Source of the DNA: Tenacibaculum skagerrakense
GTDB taxonomy: Bacteria; Bacteroidota; Bacteroidia; Flavobacteriales; Flavobacteriaceae
Assembly (NCBI RefSeq): GCF_004345825.1
Contig: NZ_SLXM01000001.1
Span: 186,001 to 250,000 of the forward strand
Direction of reading: 5' to 3'
DNA: 64,000 bases
In this document: in pieces, positions 33,264 through 41,788 of the stretch
Position numbering within the stretch: the stretch's first letter is position 1
Layout of the letters: every line of letters begins with the position of its first letter
Program-made: the position numbers and the translations under genes
Notes under the pieces: generated by a model
Told to the model about the DNA's origin: nothing
What the model saw: only the letters and a program-made list of their open reading frames with translations
Databases searched by the model: none

Positions 33264-34136
33264 ATGAATAAAAATCAATTTAAGTGGTTTGTACTACTGA
33301 TGCTTTCTTTAATTTGGGGTAGTTCTTTTATTTTAATGAAGAAAGCACTTTTAGGTTTAAGTCCAATTCAAGTAGGAGCATTAAGAATTTTAATTACTGC
33401 TTTTTTTCTGTTGATAATTGGTTTTAAAAGCTTAAAAAAAATTAAGAAAGAACAATGGAAATATGTTTTTTTTAGCGCGCTTTTAGGAACTCTTTTTCCA
33501 TCTTTCTTGTATGCTTTCGCTATTGATAAAATAGACAGTTCAATTGCTTCTATTCTTAATTCCTTAACTCCTTTCAATACACTTATTGTAGGAACTTTAG
33601 TTTTTGGGTTTATATTTCAAAAAAAACAGCTCATAGGAATTTTAATTGGTTTAGTTGGGACTTTAATTTTAATTATGAAAGGAGCAAGTTTAAATCCGAA
33701 TCAAAATTATTGGTTTGCTTTGTTGCCTATTATTTCTTCTATTGGTTATGCTTTTAATGTGAATATTATTAAAAAGTATTTGCAAGATTTAGACGCCATA
33801 GCTATAACTACAGGGAATTTTATTTTGATTATAATTCCAGCATTTTTGGTGTTGTTTTTTACAGATTTCTTTTCTGCTTTTGAATTAAACGAAACTACAG
33901 AGCCTGCCTTGCTTTACATTCTTATTTTAGCTATCGTAGGAACTGGTTTTGCGAAAATAATGTTCAATAAATTAATTCAGATTTCTTCTCCTGTGTTTTC
34001 AGCATCTGTAACGTATTTAATTCCTATTGTAGCAGTAATGTGGGGAATTTTAGATGGAGAAAAATTAAGTGTAATTCAATTAGTTGCTGGAGTAATTATT
34101 TTATTTGGAGTTTATATGGTTAATAAAAACAAATAA
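33264..34136 (+). CDS. EamA/DMT-family transporter
   Basis: A 290-residue inner-membrane protein with ten hydrophobic helices in two EamA repeats: WFVLLMLSLIWGSSFILMKKAL starts the first, and YWFALLPIISSIGYAFNVNIIKK starts the second. The end is YLIPIVAVMWGILDGEKLSVIQLVAG and an Asn/Lys tail. It belongs to the drug/metabolite transporter superfamily; its substrate cannot be read from sequence. The ATG at 33264 is preferred to the GTG at 33225, which would add a poor N-terminus before the first helix. It is divergent from the HMA lipoprotein gene. Confidence 0.9.
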   Translation: MNKNQFKWFVLLMLSLIWGSSFILMKKALLGLSPIQVGALRILITAFFLLIIGFKSLKKIKKEQWKYVFFSALLGTLFPSFLYAFAIDKIDSSIASILNSLTPFNTLIVGTLVFGFIFQKKQLIGILIGLVGTLILIMKGASLNPNQNYWFALLPIISSIGYAFNVNIIKKYLQDLDAIAITTGNFILIIIPAFLVLFFTDFFSAFELNETTEPALLYILILAIVGTGFAKIMFNKLIQISSPVFSASVTYLIPIVAVMWGILDGEKLSVIQLVAGVIILFGVYMVNKNK

Positions 34137-34168
34137 AAAAAGAGCCGAAATATATTTTCGACTCTTTT
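34135..34168. terminator. Bidirectional terminator
   Basis: AAAAGAG-CGAAA pairs with TTTCG-CTCTTTT around TATAT with one mismatch (45C/61A). It lies between the convergent EamA gene and M16 gene. Confidence 0.75.
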
Positions 34169-34189
34169 AGTTTTTGAAGTTATTTCGAT

Positions 34190-36238
34190 TTACTGAAAAT
34201 CTGCGTCAGTAACACCTTCATTAACTTTAATTTCTTTTACTTCGAAGTTTAAGTCCATCGGACCTTGTTTTACACCTGTTTTATGAGGGAATTTAACTCC
34301 ATTTACTTCTTTGTAATCGCTAAATGTTCTTGGAACTTTAACTTCTCCTTGAGGGCCTTTTGCAGTCGTTACGGCTTTTACCTTTAAACCAGACTTAACG
34401 TCATAAAAAATCTCAGTGTCTTTATATTTAATAACATAGGCATTGTTTCCATCGATAGGTTCAATTCTTACAAGTTCTCCAGCTTTATATGCTTCATCTT
34501 CAAAAGGAGATTTTCTAGCTTGTGCGTCTTCTAAATCTTTACCTTCTAACTCTTTTCTTCTACCTTGAGCTTCAGAATATCCTTTAGAACCATCAAAAAC
34601 CTGCTTGCTAAATGTTTGTCCCATTCCAGAAACAACCACAGAAGTTTTATTTGGACTTGCTTGTTTACTCGTTAAAGTAAGTTCAATACCTTGAACCTGT
34701 GCATTAGAAACAATCATTACAGATTTAACAGCAGCAACTTTATCTTTACCACCAATAGCTTCAAAGTAGTTATCTACAACTGTGCTAGCAGTAACTCCTG
34801 CAGGAATTGGTAAACTCATTTCTGGCTTTGTAGTAGCGTTTCCTTCTTTGTCGAAATACTTAATAGCGTAATCAGAAGTTTTTTCTAAGTTTTTAAGAAC
34901 TTCAATTCCTTTACCAGTAATAAAAACTCTAGCTTTATCTCCTCTGAAATATTTAATCGCAGCATTTTGAACATCGTCTAAAGTAACAGCATTGATGTTT
35001 TCTAAATATTTTTCATAGAAATCATTAGGTAAGTTGTAACGAGCAATGTTTAACGCAAAGTTAGCTACTGTTCTAGGCTTTTGAACATCCATTACAAAAT
35101 CTCCAACATACTTAGCTTTTGCATTTTTTAACTCTTCTTCAGAAACTTTTTGATAACGAATTTTATTAATTTCTTTTTGTAATTCAACCATTGCGCTATC
35201 TGTAACCATGTTACGAACACTAGCTGTAGCTCTAAAAGTTCCTGCGTATCTACTTTGACTTAATCTTGAGTAAGATCCATAAGTATACCCTTTATCTTCT
35301 CTTAAGTTCATAAATAAACGAGCAGTACCACCACCACCTAAAATGTTGTTTGCTAATAAAGCAGCATAATAGTCATTATCTCCCAACGTTAAGTCAATAT
35401 TGTTTACCACAGCAATTTCAGATTGAACTGCGTTTGGCATATCAATAAAGTTGATTTCAGTAGTTTCAGGGTTTGTAGCTTTTGGCATAGTGTAAGCAGG
35501 AATAGTTCCTTTTTTCCAATCACCAAATAATTCTGTAACTAGCTTCTTTGTTTCTTTTGGGTTGATGTCTCCAACAATTACTAAATAAGCATTGTTTGGT
35601 CTGTAATACGTATTGTAGTTATTTTTAACATCTTCTAACGTAATGTTTTTTACAGATTCAGGAGTTGTAAATTCTCCAAAAGGATGGTTTTTACCATACG
35701 TTAAATAATCTTCTACTCTACGAGCAATAGCAGTAACGTTTTTCTCGTTGTTTTTTAAACCTTCTAAAGTTCTTTCAACTTCTTTGTCAAATTCTTCTTG
35801 AGAAAAAACTGAGTTTTTAACTCCGTCTGCCATTAAGCCTAAAATTTCAGGAAAATATCTTTTTAATGAAGAAGCAAAAGCACCGCTTTGGAAAAAGTTT
35901 ACATTAGCTCCTAAATAATCGATTTTTTCGTTGAAGTCATCTTTAGAAACAGACGTAGTTCCGTTTCCTAATAAACTTCCCATCATGCTAGATAAACCAG
36001 CTTTGTCTCCTTCAAAAACAGGTTTGTTGTCAATAGTTAAACTTGCAGAAGCTCTAGGTAATTTGTGGTTTTCAACCATAATTACTTGTAAGCCATTAGG
36101 AAGTTTAAATTTTTCTGGTTTTCCTAACTTAATTTTTGGCGCTGGTCCCGGTGTAGGTTGTTGGTTTAAATCTCTTTGAGCATTTACAGCAAACACCATT
36201 GCTAAAATTGCTACGAATGATAATATTTTTGTTTTCAT
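34190..36238 (-). CDS. M16 family peptidase partner (inactive type) with extra C-terminal domain
   Basis: A 682-residue exported protein with a signal peptide (KTKILSFVAILAMVFAVNAQ). Two M16 repeats cover about residues 40-480. At the position of the HxxEH zinc site it reads GLSSMMGSLLGNGTTSVSKD, so this chain lacks the metal ligands. It keeps the R/Y-type partner features (GGGGTARLFMNLREDKGYTYGSYSRLS) of non-catalytic M16 subunits. A further 190-residue domain resembles outer-membrane lipoprotein-sorting/DUF4292-like folds (EAIGGKDKVAAVKSVMIVS). It lies 31 bases after the catalytic subunit gene, so the two likely form a heterodimer in the periplasm. Confidence 0.88.
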   Translation of the reverse strand: MKTKILSFVAILAMVFAVNAQRDLNQQPTPGPAPKIKLGKPEKFKLPNGLQVIMVENHKLPRASASLTIDNKPVFEGDKAGLSSMMGSLLGNGTTSVSKDDFNEKIDYLGANVNFFQSGAFASSLKRYFPEILGLMADGVKNSVFSQEEFDKEVERTLEGLKNNEKNVTAIARRVEDYLTYGKNHPFGEFTTPESVKNITLEDVKNNYNTYYRPNNAYLVIVGDINPKETKKLVTELFGDWKKGTIPAYTMPKATNPETTEINFIDMPNAVQSEIAVVNNIDLTLGDNDYYAALLANNILGGGGTARLFMNLREDKGYTYGSYSRLSQSRYAGTFRATASVRNMVTDSAMVELQKEINKIRYQKVSEEELKNAKAKYVGDFVMDVQKPRTVANFALNIARYNLPNDFYEKYLENINAVTLDDVQNAAIKYFRGDKARVFITGKGIEVLKNLEKTSDYAIKYFDKEGNATTKPEMSLPIPAGVTASTVVDNYFEAIGGKDKVAAVKSVMIVSNAQVQGIELTLTSKQASPNKTSVVVSGMGQTFSKQVFDGSKGYSEAQGRRKELEGKDLEDAQARKSPFEDEAYKAGELVRIEPIDGNNAYVIKYKDTEIFYDVKSGLKVKAVTTAKGPQGEVKVPRTFSDYKEVNGVKFPHKTGVKQGPMDLNFEVKEIKVNEGVTDADFQ

Positions 36239-36269
36239 GATTGTAGTTTCGTTCTTTTAGATATTGAAA

Positions 36270-37583
36270 TTATTTCTTTGCTTCTGGTAAATATTCCATC
36301 ACTAATCTTTGATTAGGATTTAAATATTTTCTAGCAACCTCTCTAATATCTTCTCTAGTAATAGATCTGAAAATATCAATTTCTGTATTGATTAAATTTG
36401 TGTCTCCATAAAGAACATTGTAACGAGCAAGTGAATTAGCAATACCTTCAACACTTGAGTTAGAGTTTACAAATCTGTTTTCAAATTGATTTTGTAATTT
36501 TTGATAATCTTTTTCAGAAATTAAATCGTTTTGAAGTTTTACAATTTCAGCATCAATTTCTTTAGTTAAATCAGCCAAAGAAACTTTTCCTAATGGTAAT
36601 GCATATAGGATGTAAGTTCCGTAATCTTCTTGACTTAAATTGATAGCTCCCGCTTGTAAAGCCATTTTTTTATCATCAACTAATTTCTTGTATAAAACAG
36701 AGCTTCTACCAGTACTTAAATAAGAAGAAATCATGTCTAAAACTCTAGAATCTTTAGTCTTCATTGAAGGTGTTCTATAAGCTTGCATGATTGCTGGAAT
36801 TTGAATGTTTGGATCATAAGCTTTTGCTTCTATTTGTTGTGTAATAGGATCTTCCTTTGGAAAATTTCTAGCAACTTCTTCACCTTTAGGAATTCTACCA
36901 AAATAATCTTGAATTAGTTTTTTAGCTTCTTTCACATCAATATCACCAGCAACAACTAAAGTAGCATTATTTGGTGTGTAAAATTTCTTGTTGAAAGCTA
37001 AAAACTCATCTAAAGTAGCAGCATCTAAGTGCTCCATTTTACCAATAGTAGTTCCTTTATATGGATGTTTTTTAAACATGTGTTTTTTCACATTCTCTAA
37101 GAAACGAGAGTACGGTTGGTTGTCTACACGTAATCTTTTCTCTTCTTTTACTACTTCATTTTGAGTATCAACACCATCTTGTTTAATAATTGGGTGTAAT
37201 AAACGCTCAGATTCCATCCATAATCCTAATTCTAAGTTGTTAGAAGGGAAAATTTCATAATAATACGTTCTGTCATCAGTAGTGTTCGCATTATTTCTAC
37301 CACCATTAGAAGAAACTATTTTAAACCAGTCTCCTTTTTTAATGTTCTTAGTTCCTTCAAAAAGTAAATGCTCAAAAAAGTGAGCCATACCTGTTCTGTC
37401 AGGTTGTTCGTCTTTAGCACCTACATGATACATTACCGAAGTTACTACTACTGGAGCAGAATTGTCTTTGTGTAAAATAACATGCATTCCGTTATTTAAA
37501 TCATATTCTTCAAAAGCTACTTGTTGTGCTTTTGCAGAAAAAAAAGTAGCCACAGCAGTAAGCGTTAATATGGTTTTTTTCAT
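36270..37583 (-). CDS. M16 family zinc metallopeptidase, catalytic subunit
   Basis: A 437-residue exported protein (signal peptide KKTILTLTAVATFFSAKA). The inverted zinc motif HxxEH is present in MAHFFEHLLFEGTKNI near residue 70, with the distal Glu in QNEVVKEEKRLRVDNQ. It resembles processing peptidases that degrade small unfolded peptides. The second M16 repeat is shorter and ends in YLNPNQRLVMEYLPEAKK. It is first in a two-gene operon with the inactive partner. Confidence 0.93.
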   Translation of the reverse strand: MKKTILTLTAVATFFSAKAQQVAFEEYDLNNGMHVILHKDNSAPVVVTSVMYHVGAKDEQPDRTGMAHFFEHLLFEGTKNIKKGDWFKIVSSNGGRNNANTTDDRTYYYEIFPSNNLELGLWMESERLLHPIIKQDGVDTQNEVVKEEKRLRVDNQPYSRFLENVKKHMFKKHPYKGTTIGKMEHLDAATLDEFLAFNKKFYTPNNATLVVAGDIDVKEAKKLIQDYFGRIPKGEEVARNFPKEDPITQQIEAKAYDPNIQIPAIMQAYRTPSMKTKDSRVLDMISSYLSTGRSSVLYKKLVDDKKMALQAGAINLSQEDYGTYILYALPLGKVSLADLTKEIDAEIVKLQNDLISEKDYQKLQNQFENRFVNSNSSVEGIANSLARYNVLYGDTNLINTEIDIFRSITREDIREVARKYLNPNQRLVMEYLPEAKK

Positions 37584-37725
37584 CAGTTTTGATTTGATTA
37601 TTTAATGATTTTTTGATTTGACGCAAATAAGTTCAGTTTGTTACATAAATAGTATCCTAAACTAAAAATATTTTTCATCAAAAATAAGAATTTATAAGGT
37701 ATCAAATTATTTTAATTATAAAGTA

Positions 37726-37754
37726 TTGTTTTACAGTAAAAAAACGTATATTTG
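37726..37754 (+). promoter_or_regulatory. Promoter of rplU-rpmA
   Basis: A -33-type TTG (37726-37728), 18 bases of spacer, then TATATTTG (37747-37754). This fits the Bacteroidota sigma-A promoter well. It leaves a leader of about 55 bases. Confidence 0.7.
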
Positions 37755-37815
37755 CACCCGCATTTTAGTTAAAATGCTGTATATAATTAAAGTATAAAAA
37801 GCAAAACAAATTAGT

Positions 37816-38310
37816 ATGTACGCAATCGTAGAGATAGCAGGGCAGCAGTTTAAAGTAGCAAAAGACCAAAAAGTATACGTTCACCGTTTACCAGAAGCAG
37901 AAGGTTCTAAAGTAACTTTTGACAAGGTAATGTTAATTGAAGACAAAGGTAATGTAACTATTGGCGCCCCAGCTATAGAAGGTGCAGGAGTAACTGCAAA
38001 GGTTTTAGGTCACTTAAAAGGAGACAAAGTAATCGTTTTCAAGAAAAAAAGAAGAAAAGGTTACAAAAAGAAAAATGGTCACCGTCAGTACTTAAGTGAA
38101 ATTCAAATCGAAAGCATTGCTGCTTCAGGTGTTAAAGTTGAGCCAAAAGCAGAAGCTAAGAAAGAAGCTCCAGCTAAAGAAGCAAAAGCTGAATCTAATG
38201 ATTTAAGTTCAATGACAGTTGCTGAATTAAAAGCTTTAGCTAAAGATAAAGGTATCGCAGGGTACACTTCTTTAAAAAAAGCTGAATTGATTGAAGCATT
38301 AAGTAAATAA
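37816..38310 (+). CDS. rplU: 50S ribosomal protein L21 with C-terminal extension
   Basis: A 164-residue L21. Residues 1-100 are the standard protein: MYAIVEIAGQQFKVAKDQKV, VMLIEDKGNVTIGAPAIEGA, FKKKRRKGYKKKNGHRQYL. An Ala/Lys/Glu linker (about 105-128) then leads to SSMTVAELKALAKDKGIAGY and TSLKKAELIEALSK, a helix-turn-helix unit like the Rho N-terminal/SAP-type fold. Plain L21 is about 103 residues, so the last 60 are an add-on. It may bind nucleic acid. It is co-transcribed with rpmA 24 bases downstream. Confidence 0.95.
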   Translation: MYAIVEIAGQQFKVAKDQKVYVHRLPEAEGSKVTFDKVMLIEDKGNVTIGAPAIEGAGVTAKVLGHLKGDKVIVFKKKRRKGYKKKNGHRQYLSEIQIESIAASGVKVEPKAEAKKEAPAKEAKAESNDLSSMTVAELKALAKDKGIAGYTSLKKAELIEALSK

Positions 38311-38334
38311 TTAACCTTTAAAAAACTATAAAAG

Positions 38335-38595
38335 ATGGCTCATAAGAAAGGTGTCGGTAGTTCGAAGAACGGTCGTGAATCAGAATCGAAACGATTAGGA
38401 GTTAAAATTTTTGGAGGACAAGCTGCAATTGCAGGTAACATTATTGTTCGTCAAAGAGGAACACAACATAACCCGGGTGAAAATGTTTACATGGGTAAAG
38501 ATCATACTTTACATGCTAAAGTTGATGGTATCGTTCAATTCCAAAAGAAAAGAGATAACAAATCATATGTTTCTATAGTTCCTTTCGAGGCTTAA
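38335..38595 (+). CDS. rpmA: 50S ribosomal protein L27
   Basis: An 86-residue L27. It starts [20 protein letters not shown] directly after Met, so it needs no N-terminal propeptide cleavage of the Firmicutes type. Then come [20 protein letters not shown] and [16 protein letters not shown]. Its N-terminal tail reaches the peptidyl-transferase centre. It ends before a strong terminator. Confidence 0.98.
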   Translation: MAHKKGVGSSKNGRESESKRLGVKIFGGQAAIAGNIIVRQRGTQHNPGENVYMGKDHTLHAKVDGIVQFQKKRDNKSYVSIVPFEA

Positions 38596-38614
38596 GAAAT
38601 TAACTGATTAAAAT

Positions 38615-38651
38615 AAAAAAAACGCTCAATAATTACATTGAGCGTTTTTTT
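38615..38651 (+). terminator. Terminator after rpmA
   Basis: ACGCTCAAT (38622-38630) pairs with ATTGAGCGT (38637-38645) around AATTAC, flanked by A and T runs of seven. The remaining bases to 38776 hold nothing I can support. Confidence 0.9.
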
Positions 38652-38776
38652 GTATATAGGGATTATTAAATAGGGTTTCTACAGTCGTAGTAGAGGTTAA
38701 TCAATTGAACTGTTACAAATAAAATAACATTTTTTTTACAATCAGTTAACATAGGTTAATGACTGTGTTAAAAGTA

Positions 38777-39433
38777 TTAATTTTTTGATTCCCACTCGTT
38801 AAAAAACTGCATTAAGAACAACTTCATAAAATGATGCCTACCTTTTGCTATTTCCTTGCCTGTTTCTGTATTCATCTTATCTTTTAACAAAAGGAGTTTT
38901 TCATAAAAGTGATTTATTGTTGGAGCTTTTGATTTTTTGTATTCCTCTTTTGTCATTTGTAAATTGGGTTTAATTTCTGGGTCGTATAAAGCTCTATTTT
39001 TAAATCCACCATAATTAAAACAGCGAGCAATACCAATAGCGCCAATGGCATCTAATCTATCGGCATCTTGGATAATATCTAGTTCAAGAGATTTGAATTT
39101 TTGTGTAAAATTTCCTCCTTTAAAAGAAATGTTTTCAATAATGTTTTTTACATGTTGAATAGTAGTCTCATCTACATTTTGACTTACAAGAAACTCTGTT
39201 GCTATTTTAGGTCCTACTGTTTCATCTCCATCATGAAATTTACTATCTGCGATATCATGAAGTAAAGCACCTAAGGAAACTATAAATATATCAGCGCCTT
39301 TTTCTTTAGCTGCAATGGATAAAGCATTTTTATATACTCTTTCTATATGAAAGTAGTCATGACCACCTTCAGCATCTTTTAGCTTTGATTTTACAAAATC
39401 AATAGTGTTTTGTATAATTTGTGTTTGCATCAT
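38777..39433 (-). CDS. HD-domain phosphohydrolase (YedJ-like)
   Basis: A 218-residue cytoplasmic protein of the HD superfamily. The metal ligands are visible: His in GGHDYFHIERVYKNAL, the HD pair in LGALLHDIADSKF, and DADRLDAIGAIGIAR. It resembles YedJ and related predicted metal-dependent hydrolases of small phosphorylated compounds. I set the start at ATG 39433 (ATG 39430 is equally possible), because the longer frame start at 39475 lies within the asd terminator hairpin. It has no strong neighbours; asd lies just upstream on the same strand. Confidence 0.88.
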   Translation of the reverse strand: MMQTQIIQNTIDFVKSKLKDAEGGHDYFHIERVYKNALSIAAKEKGADIFIVSLGALLHDIADSKFHDGDETVGPKIATEFLVSQNVDETTIQHVKNIIENISFKGGNFTQKFKSLELDIIQDADRLDAIGAIGIARCFNYGGFKNRALYDPEIKPNLQMTKEEYKKSKAPTINHFYEKLLLLKDKMNTETGKEIAKGRHHFMKLFLMQFFNEWESKN

Positions 39434-39443
39434 ATGCGAAAAT

Positions 39444-39472
39444 AAAAAAATCCCGCCGTAAAGCAGGATTTT
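39444..39472 (-). terminator. Terminator of asd
   Basis: On the minus strand AATCCTGC pairs with GCGGGATT (one T-G wobble) around TTTACG, followed by seven T. It separates asd from the HD-hydrolase gene. Confidence 0.8.
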
Positions 39473-39495
39473 CAAATTATAAACAATATGTTACC

Positions 39496-40506
39496 TTATA
39501 CAGATAAGGTAGGACTTTTAATTAAATTTTCAGAAGCTAAATATTCTGCAATTTGAATTGCGTTAGTTGCAGCTCCCTTACGTAAGTTATCAGAAACTAT
39601 CCATAAGTTTAATGAATTAGGTTGTGATAAATCTCTTCGAATACGACCAACAAAAACTTCATCTTTACCATGAGCACTTAAAGGCATAGGGTATTCATTG
39701 TTTTCAATATTATCTTGTACAATAACACCAGGAGTTTGCGATAATACTTTTCGAACTTCTGTTAAATCAAAATCGTTTTCAAACTCAATATTTACCGATT
39801 CAGAGTGACCTCCAACTACAGGAATTCTAACCGCAGTAGCTGTAATACCTATACTTGGATCATTTAATATTTTATGAGTTTCTCTTGTTAATTTTAATTC
39901 CTCTTTTGTATAGCCTGCTTCTTCAAAAACATCACAATGAGGTAAAGCATTTTTATGAATAGGATGTGGGTAAGCAGTTTCCCCTTGAATACCATTTACT
40001 TCGTTTTCTAATTGCTGAACTGCTTTTACACCAGTTCCAGTAATTGATTGATAGGTAGAAATAACAAGCCTTTTCATTTTGTATTTTGAATGAAGTGGTG
40101 CTAATGCCATAACCATTTGTATAGTAGAACAGTTAGGGTTAGCAATAATCTTATCATTTTCAGTCAATTCACTAGCATTGATTTCAGGAACAATAAGTTT
40201 ATTGTTAGGGTTCATTCTCCAAGCAGAAGAATTATCAATTACAGTTGTTCCTACTTCGGCGAATTTAGGAGCCCATTCTAAAGAGGTGTTTCCACCAGCT
40301 GAAAATAAAGCGATGTCTGGTTTTAAATTAACAGCATCTTGTAATCCAATAACAGAATAGGTTGTGCCATTAAATTCAACCTTTTTTCCTACTGATCTTT
40401 CAGAAGCTACCAAATACAATTCAGTAAAGTTAAAATTACGCTCTTTTAAAACTTGTAACATTACGTTACCTACCATTCCAGTTGCTCCTACTACAGCTAC
40501 TCTCAT
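39496..40506 (-). CDS. asd: Aspartate-semialdehyde dehydrogenase
   Basis: A 336-residue enzyme that reduces aspartyl phosphate to aspartate semialdehyde, leading to lysine, threonine, methionine and diaminopimelate. It starts MRVAVVGATGMVGNVMLQVL (NADP fingerprint), with active Cys in IIANPNCSTIQMVMAL. The substrate segment is STYQSITGTGVKAVQQLEN, and a catalytic His is in RIPVVGGHSESVNIEF. Length is typical. It is divergent from trhO across 190 bases. Confidence 0.97.
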   Translation of the reverse strand: MRVAVVGATGMVGNVMLQVLKERNFNFTELYLVASERSVGKKVEFNGTTYSVIGLQDAVNLKPDIALFSAGGNTSLEWAPKFAEVGTTVIDNSSAWRMNPNNKLIVPEINASELTENDKIIANPNCSTIQMVMALAPLHSKYKMKRLVISTYQSITGTGVKAVQQLENEVNGIQGETAYPHPIHKNALPHCDVFEEAGYTKEELKLTRETHKILNDPSIGITATAVRIPVVGGHSESVNIEFENDFDLTEVRKVLSQTPGVIVQDNIENNEYPMPLSAHGKDEVFVGRIRRDLSQPNSLNLWIVSDNLRKGAATNAIQIAEYLASENLIKSPTLSV

Positions 40507-40630
40507 AACAAAATATATTCTTTTGTTGTTAATACTTATTTCTTAATACAAATTTCAAAAAAAAAAGCTTTGTAATTACCTTGAAATTGAAAAATTTCAC
40601 AAAATGTTTAATTTATAACAAATTGTTATT

Positions 40631-40661
40631 TTGCAATTAAAAAACTAAAAAATTACCTTTG
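40631..40661 (+). promoter_or_regulatory. Promoter of trhO
   Basis: TTG (40631-40633), a 20-base spacer and TACCTTTG (40654-40661) match the Bacteroidota -33/-7 pattern. The leader is about 30 bases. Confidence 0.7.
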
Positions 40662-40698
40662 TCCCTTAAAATATTGTTTAACTTAAAAAAAGTATAGC

Positions 40699-41748
40699 AT
40701 GCAACTGTACAACAAGTTAAGCGCAGAGGAACGCGCTAAATTAATTGACGAAGCGGGAAAAGACCGTATCACTATTTCATTCTATCAATATTATAAGATA
40801 GAAAATCCACAACTCTTTAGAGATAAACTGTTTATCGAATGGGACAAGCTTGATGTTCTTGGTAGAACTTATGTTTCTTACGAAGGAATTAATGCACAAA
40901 TATCTGTTCCTGCAGAAAATTTTTTAGCGTTAAAAGATCAGTTAGATAGTATTTCTTTTTTAAAAGATATTCGCTTAAATGTAGCTGTAGAGCAAGACAA
41001 CAAATCATTTTTAAAACTTAAAATTAAAGTAAGAAATAAAATTGTTGCAGATGGTTTAAATGATAACACCTTTGATGTTACTAACAAAGGAGTTCACTTA
41101 TCAGCTAAAGAATTCAATGAAATGTTGGCAGATCCAAACACGGTTTGTGTTGACATGCGTAATCATTACGAAAGTGAAATAGGACATTTTGAAGGAGCTG
41201 TTACTCCTGATGTAGATACTTTTAGAGATTCACTAGACATAATTGAAGAAGATTTAAAAGAACACAAAGAAGACAAAAATCTTTTAATGTATTGTACAGG
41301 AGGAATTCGATGTGAGAAAGCTTCTGCATACTATAAACACAAAGGGTTTAAAAATGTGTTCCAACTTGAAGGAGGAATTATAGAATATACTCGACAAGTT
41401 AAAGAAGAGAACTTAGAGAATAAATTTTTAGGAAAGAACTTTGTATTTGATCATCGAAGATCCGAGAGAATTTCTGATGATGTAATTTCTAATTGTCACC
41501 AATGTGGTAAACCTTGTGATACGCATACTAATTGTGCAAATGAAGGATGCCACTTATTATTCATTCAATGTGATGAATGTGCTGAAAAAATGGAAAATAC
41601 ATGTTCGGCAGAATGTCAAGAGATAATTCATTTACCTTACGAGGAGCAAAAAGCTAGACGTAAAGGAAAACATGCCAGTAATAAGATTTTCAAAAAAGGA
41701 AGATCAGAAAAGTTAAAGTTTCAAAAAGGTAACACTTGTAATGCATAA
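40699..41748 (+). CDS. trhO: tRNA uridine(34) hydroxylase, rhodanese family
   Basis: A 349-residue cytoplasmic protein of the YceA/TrhO family, which makes 5-hydroxyuridine at tRNA position 34. It has an N-terminal acylphosphatase-like part (FYQYYKIENPQLFRDKLF, YVSYEGINAQISVP) and a rhodanese domain (VCVDMRNHYESEIGHFEGA, with active Cys in MYCTGGIRCEKASAYY). The C-terminal segment is cysteine-rich (CHQCGKPCDTHTNCANEG, CDECAEKMENTCSAEC), probably zinc-binding, and a basic tail follows. It is a monocistronic gene with its own promoter and terminator. Confidence 0.95.
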   Translation: MQLYNKLSAEERAKLIDEAGKDRITISFYQYYKIENPQLFRDKLFIEWDKLDVLGRTYVSYEGINAQISVPAENFLALKDQLDSISFLKDIRLNVAVEQDNKSFLKLKIKVRNKIVADGLNDNTFDVTNKGVHLSAKEFNEMLADPNTVCVDMRNHYESEIGHFEGAVTPDVDTFRDSLDIIEEDLKEHKEDKNLLMYCTGGIRCEKASAYYKHKGFKNVFQLEGGIIEYTRQVKEENLENKFLGKNFVFDHRRSERISDDVISNCHQCGKPCDTHTNCANEGCHLLFIQCDECAEKMENTCSAECQEIIHLPYEEQKARRKGKHASNKIFKKGRSEKLKFQKGNTCNA

Positions 41749-41750
41749 AT

Positions 41751-41778
41751 AAGAGCGCTCATTTGAGCGCTTTTTTTA
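41751..41778 (+). terminator. Terminator after trhO
   Basis: AGCGCTC (41754-41760) pairs with GAGCGCT (41765-41771) around ATTT and ends in a T-run. It lies 10 bases before the dinB start. Confidence 0.88.
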
Positions 41779-41788
41779 ATTTTATAAA

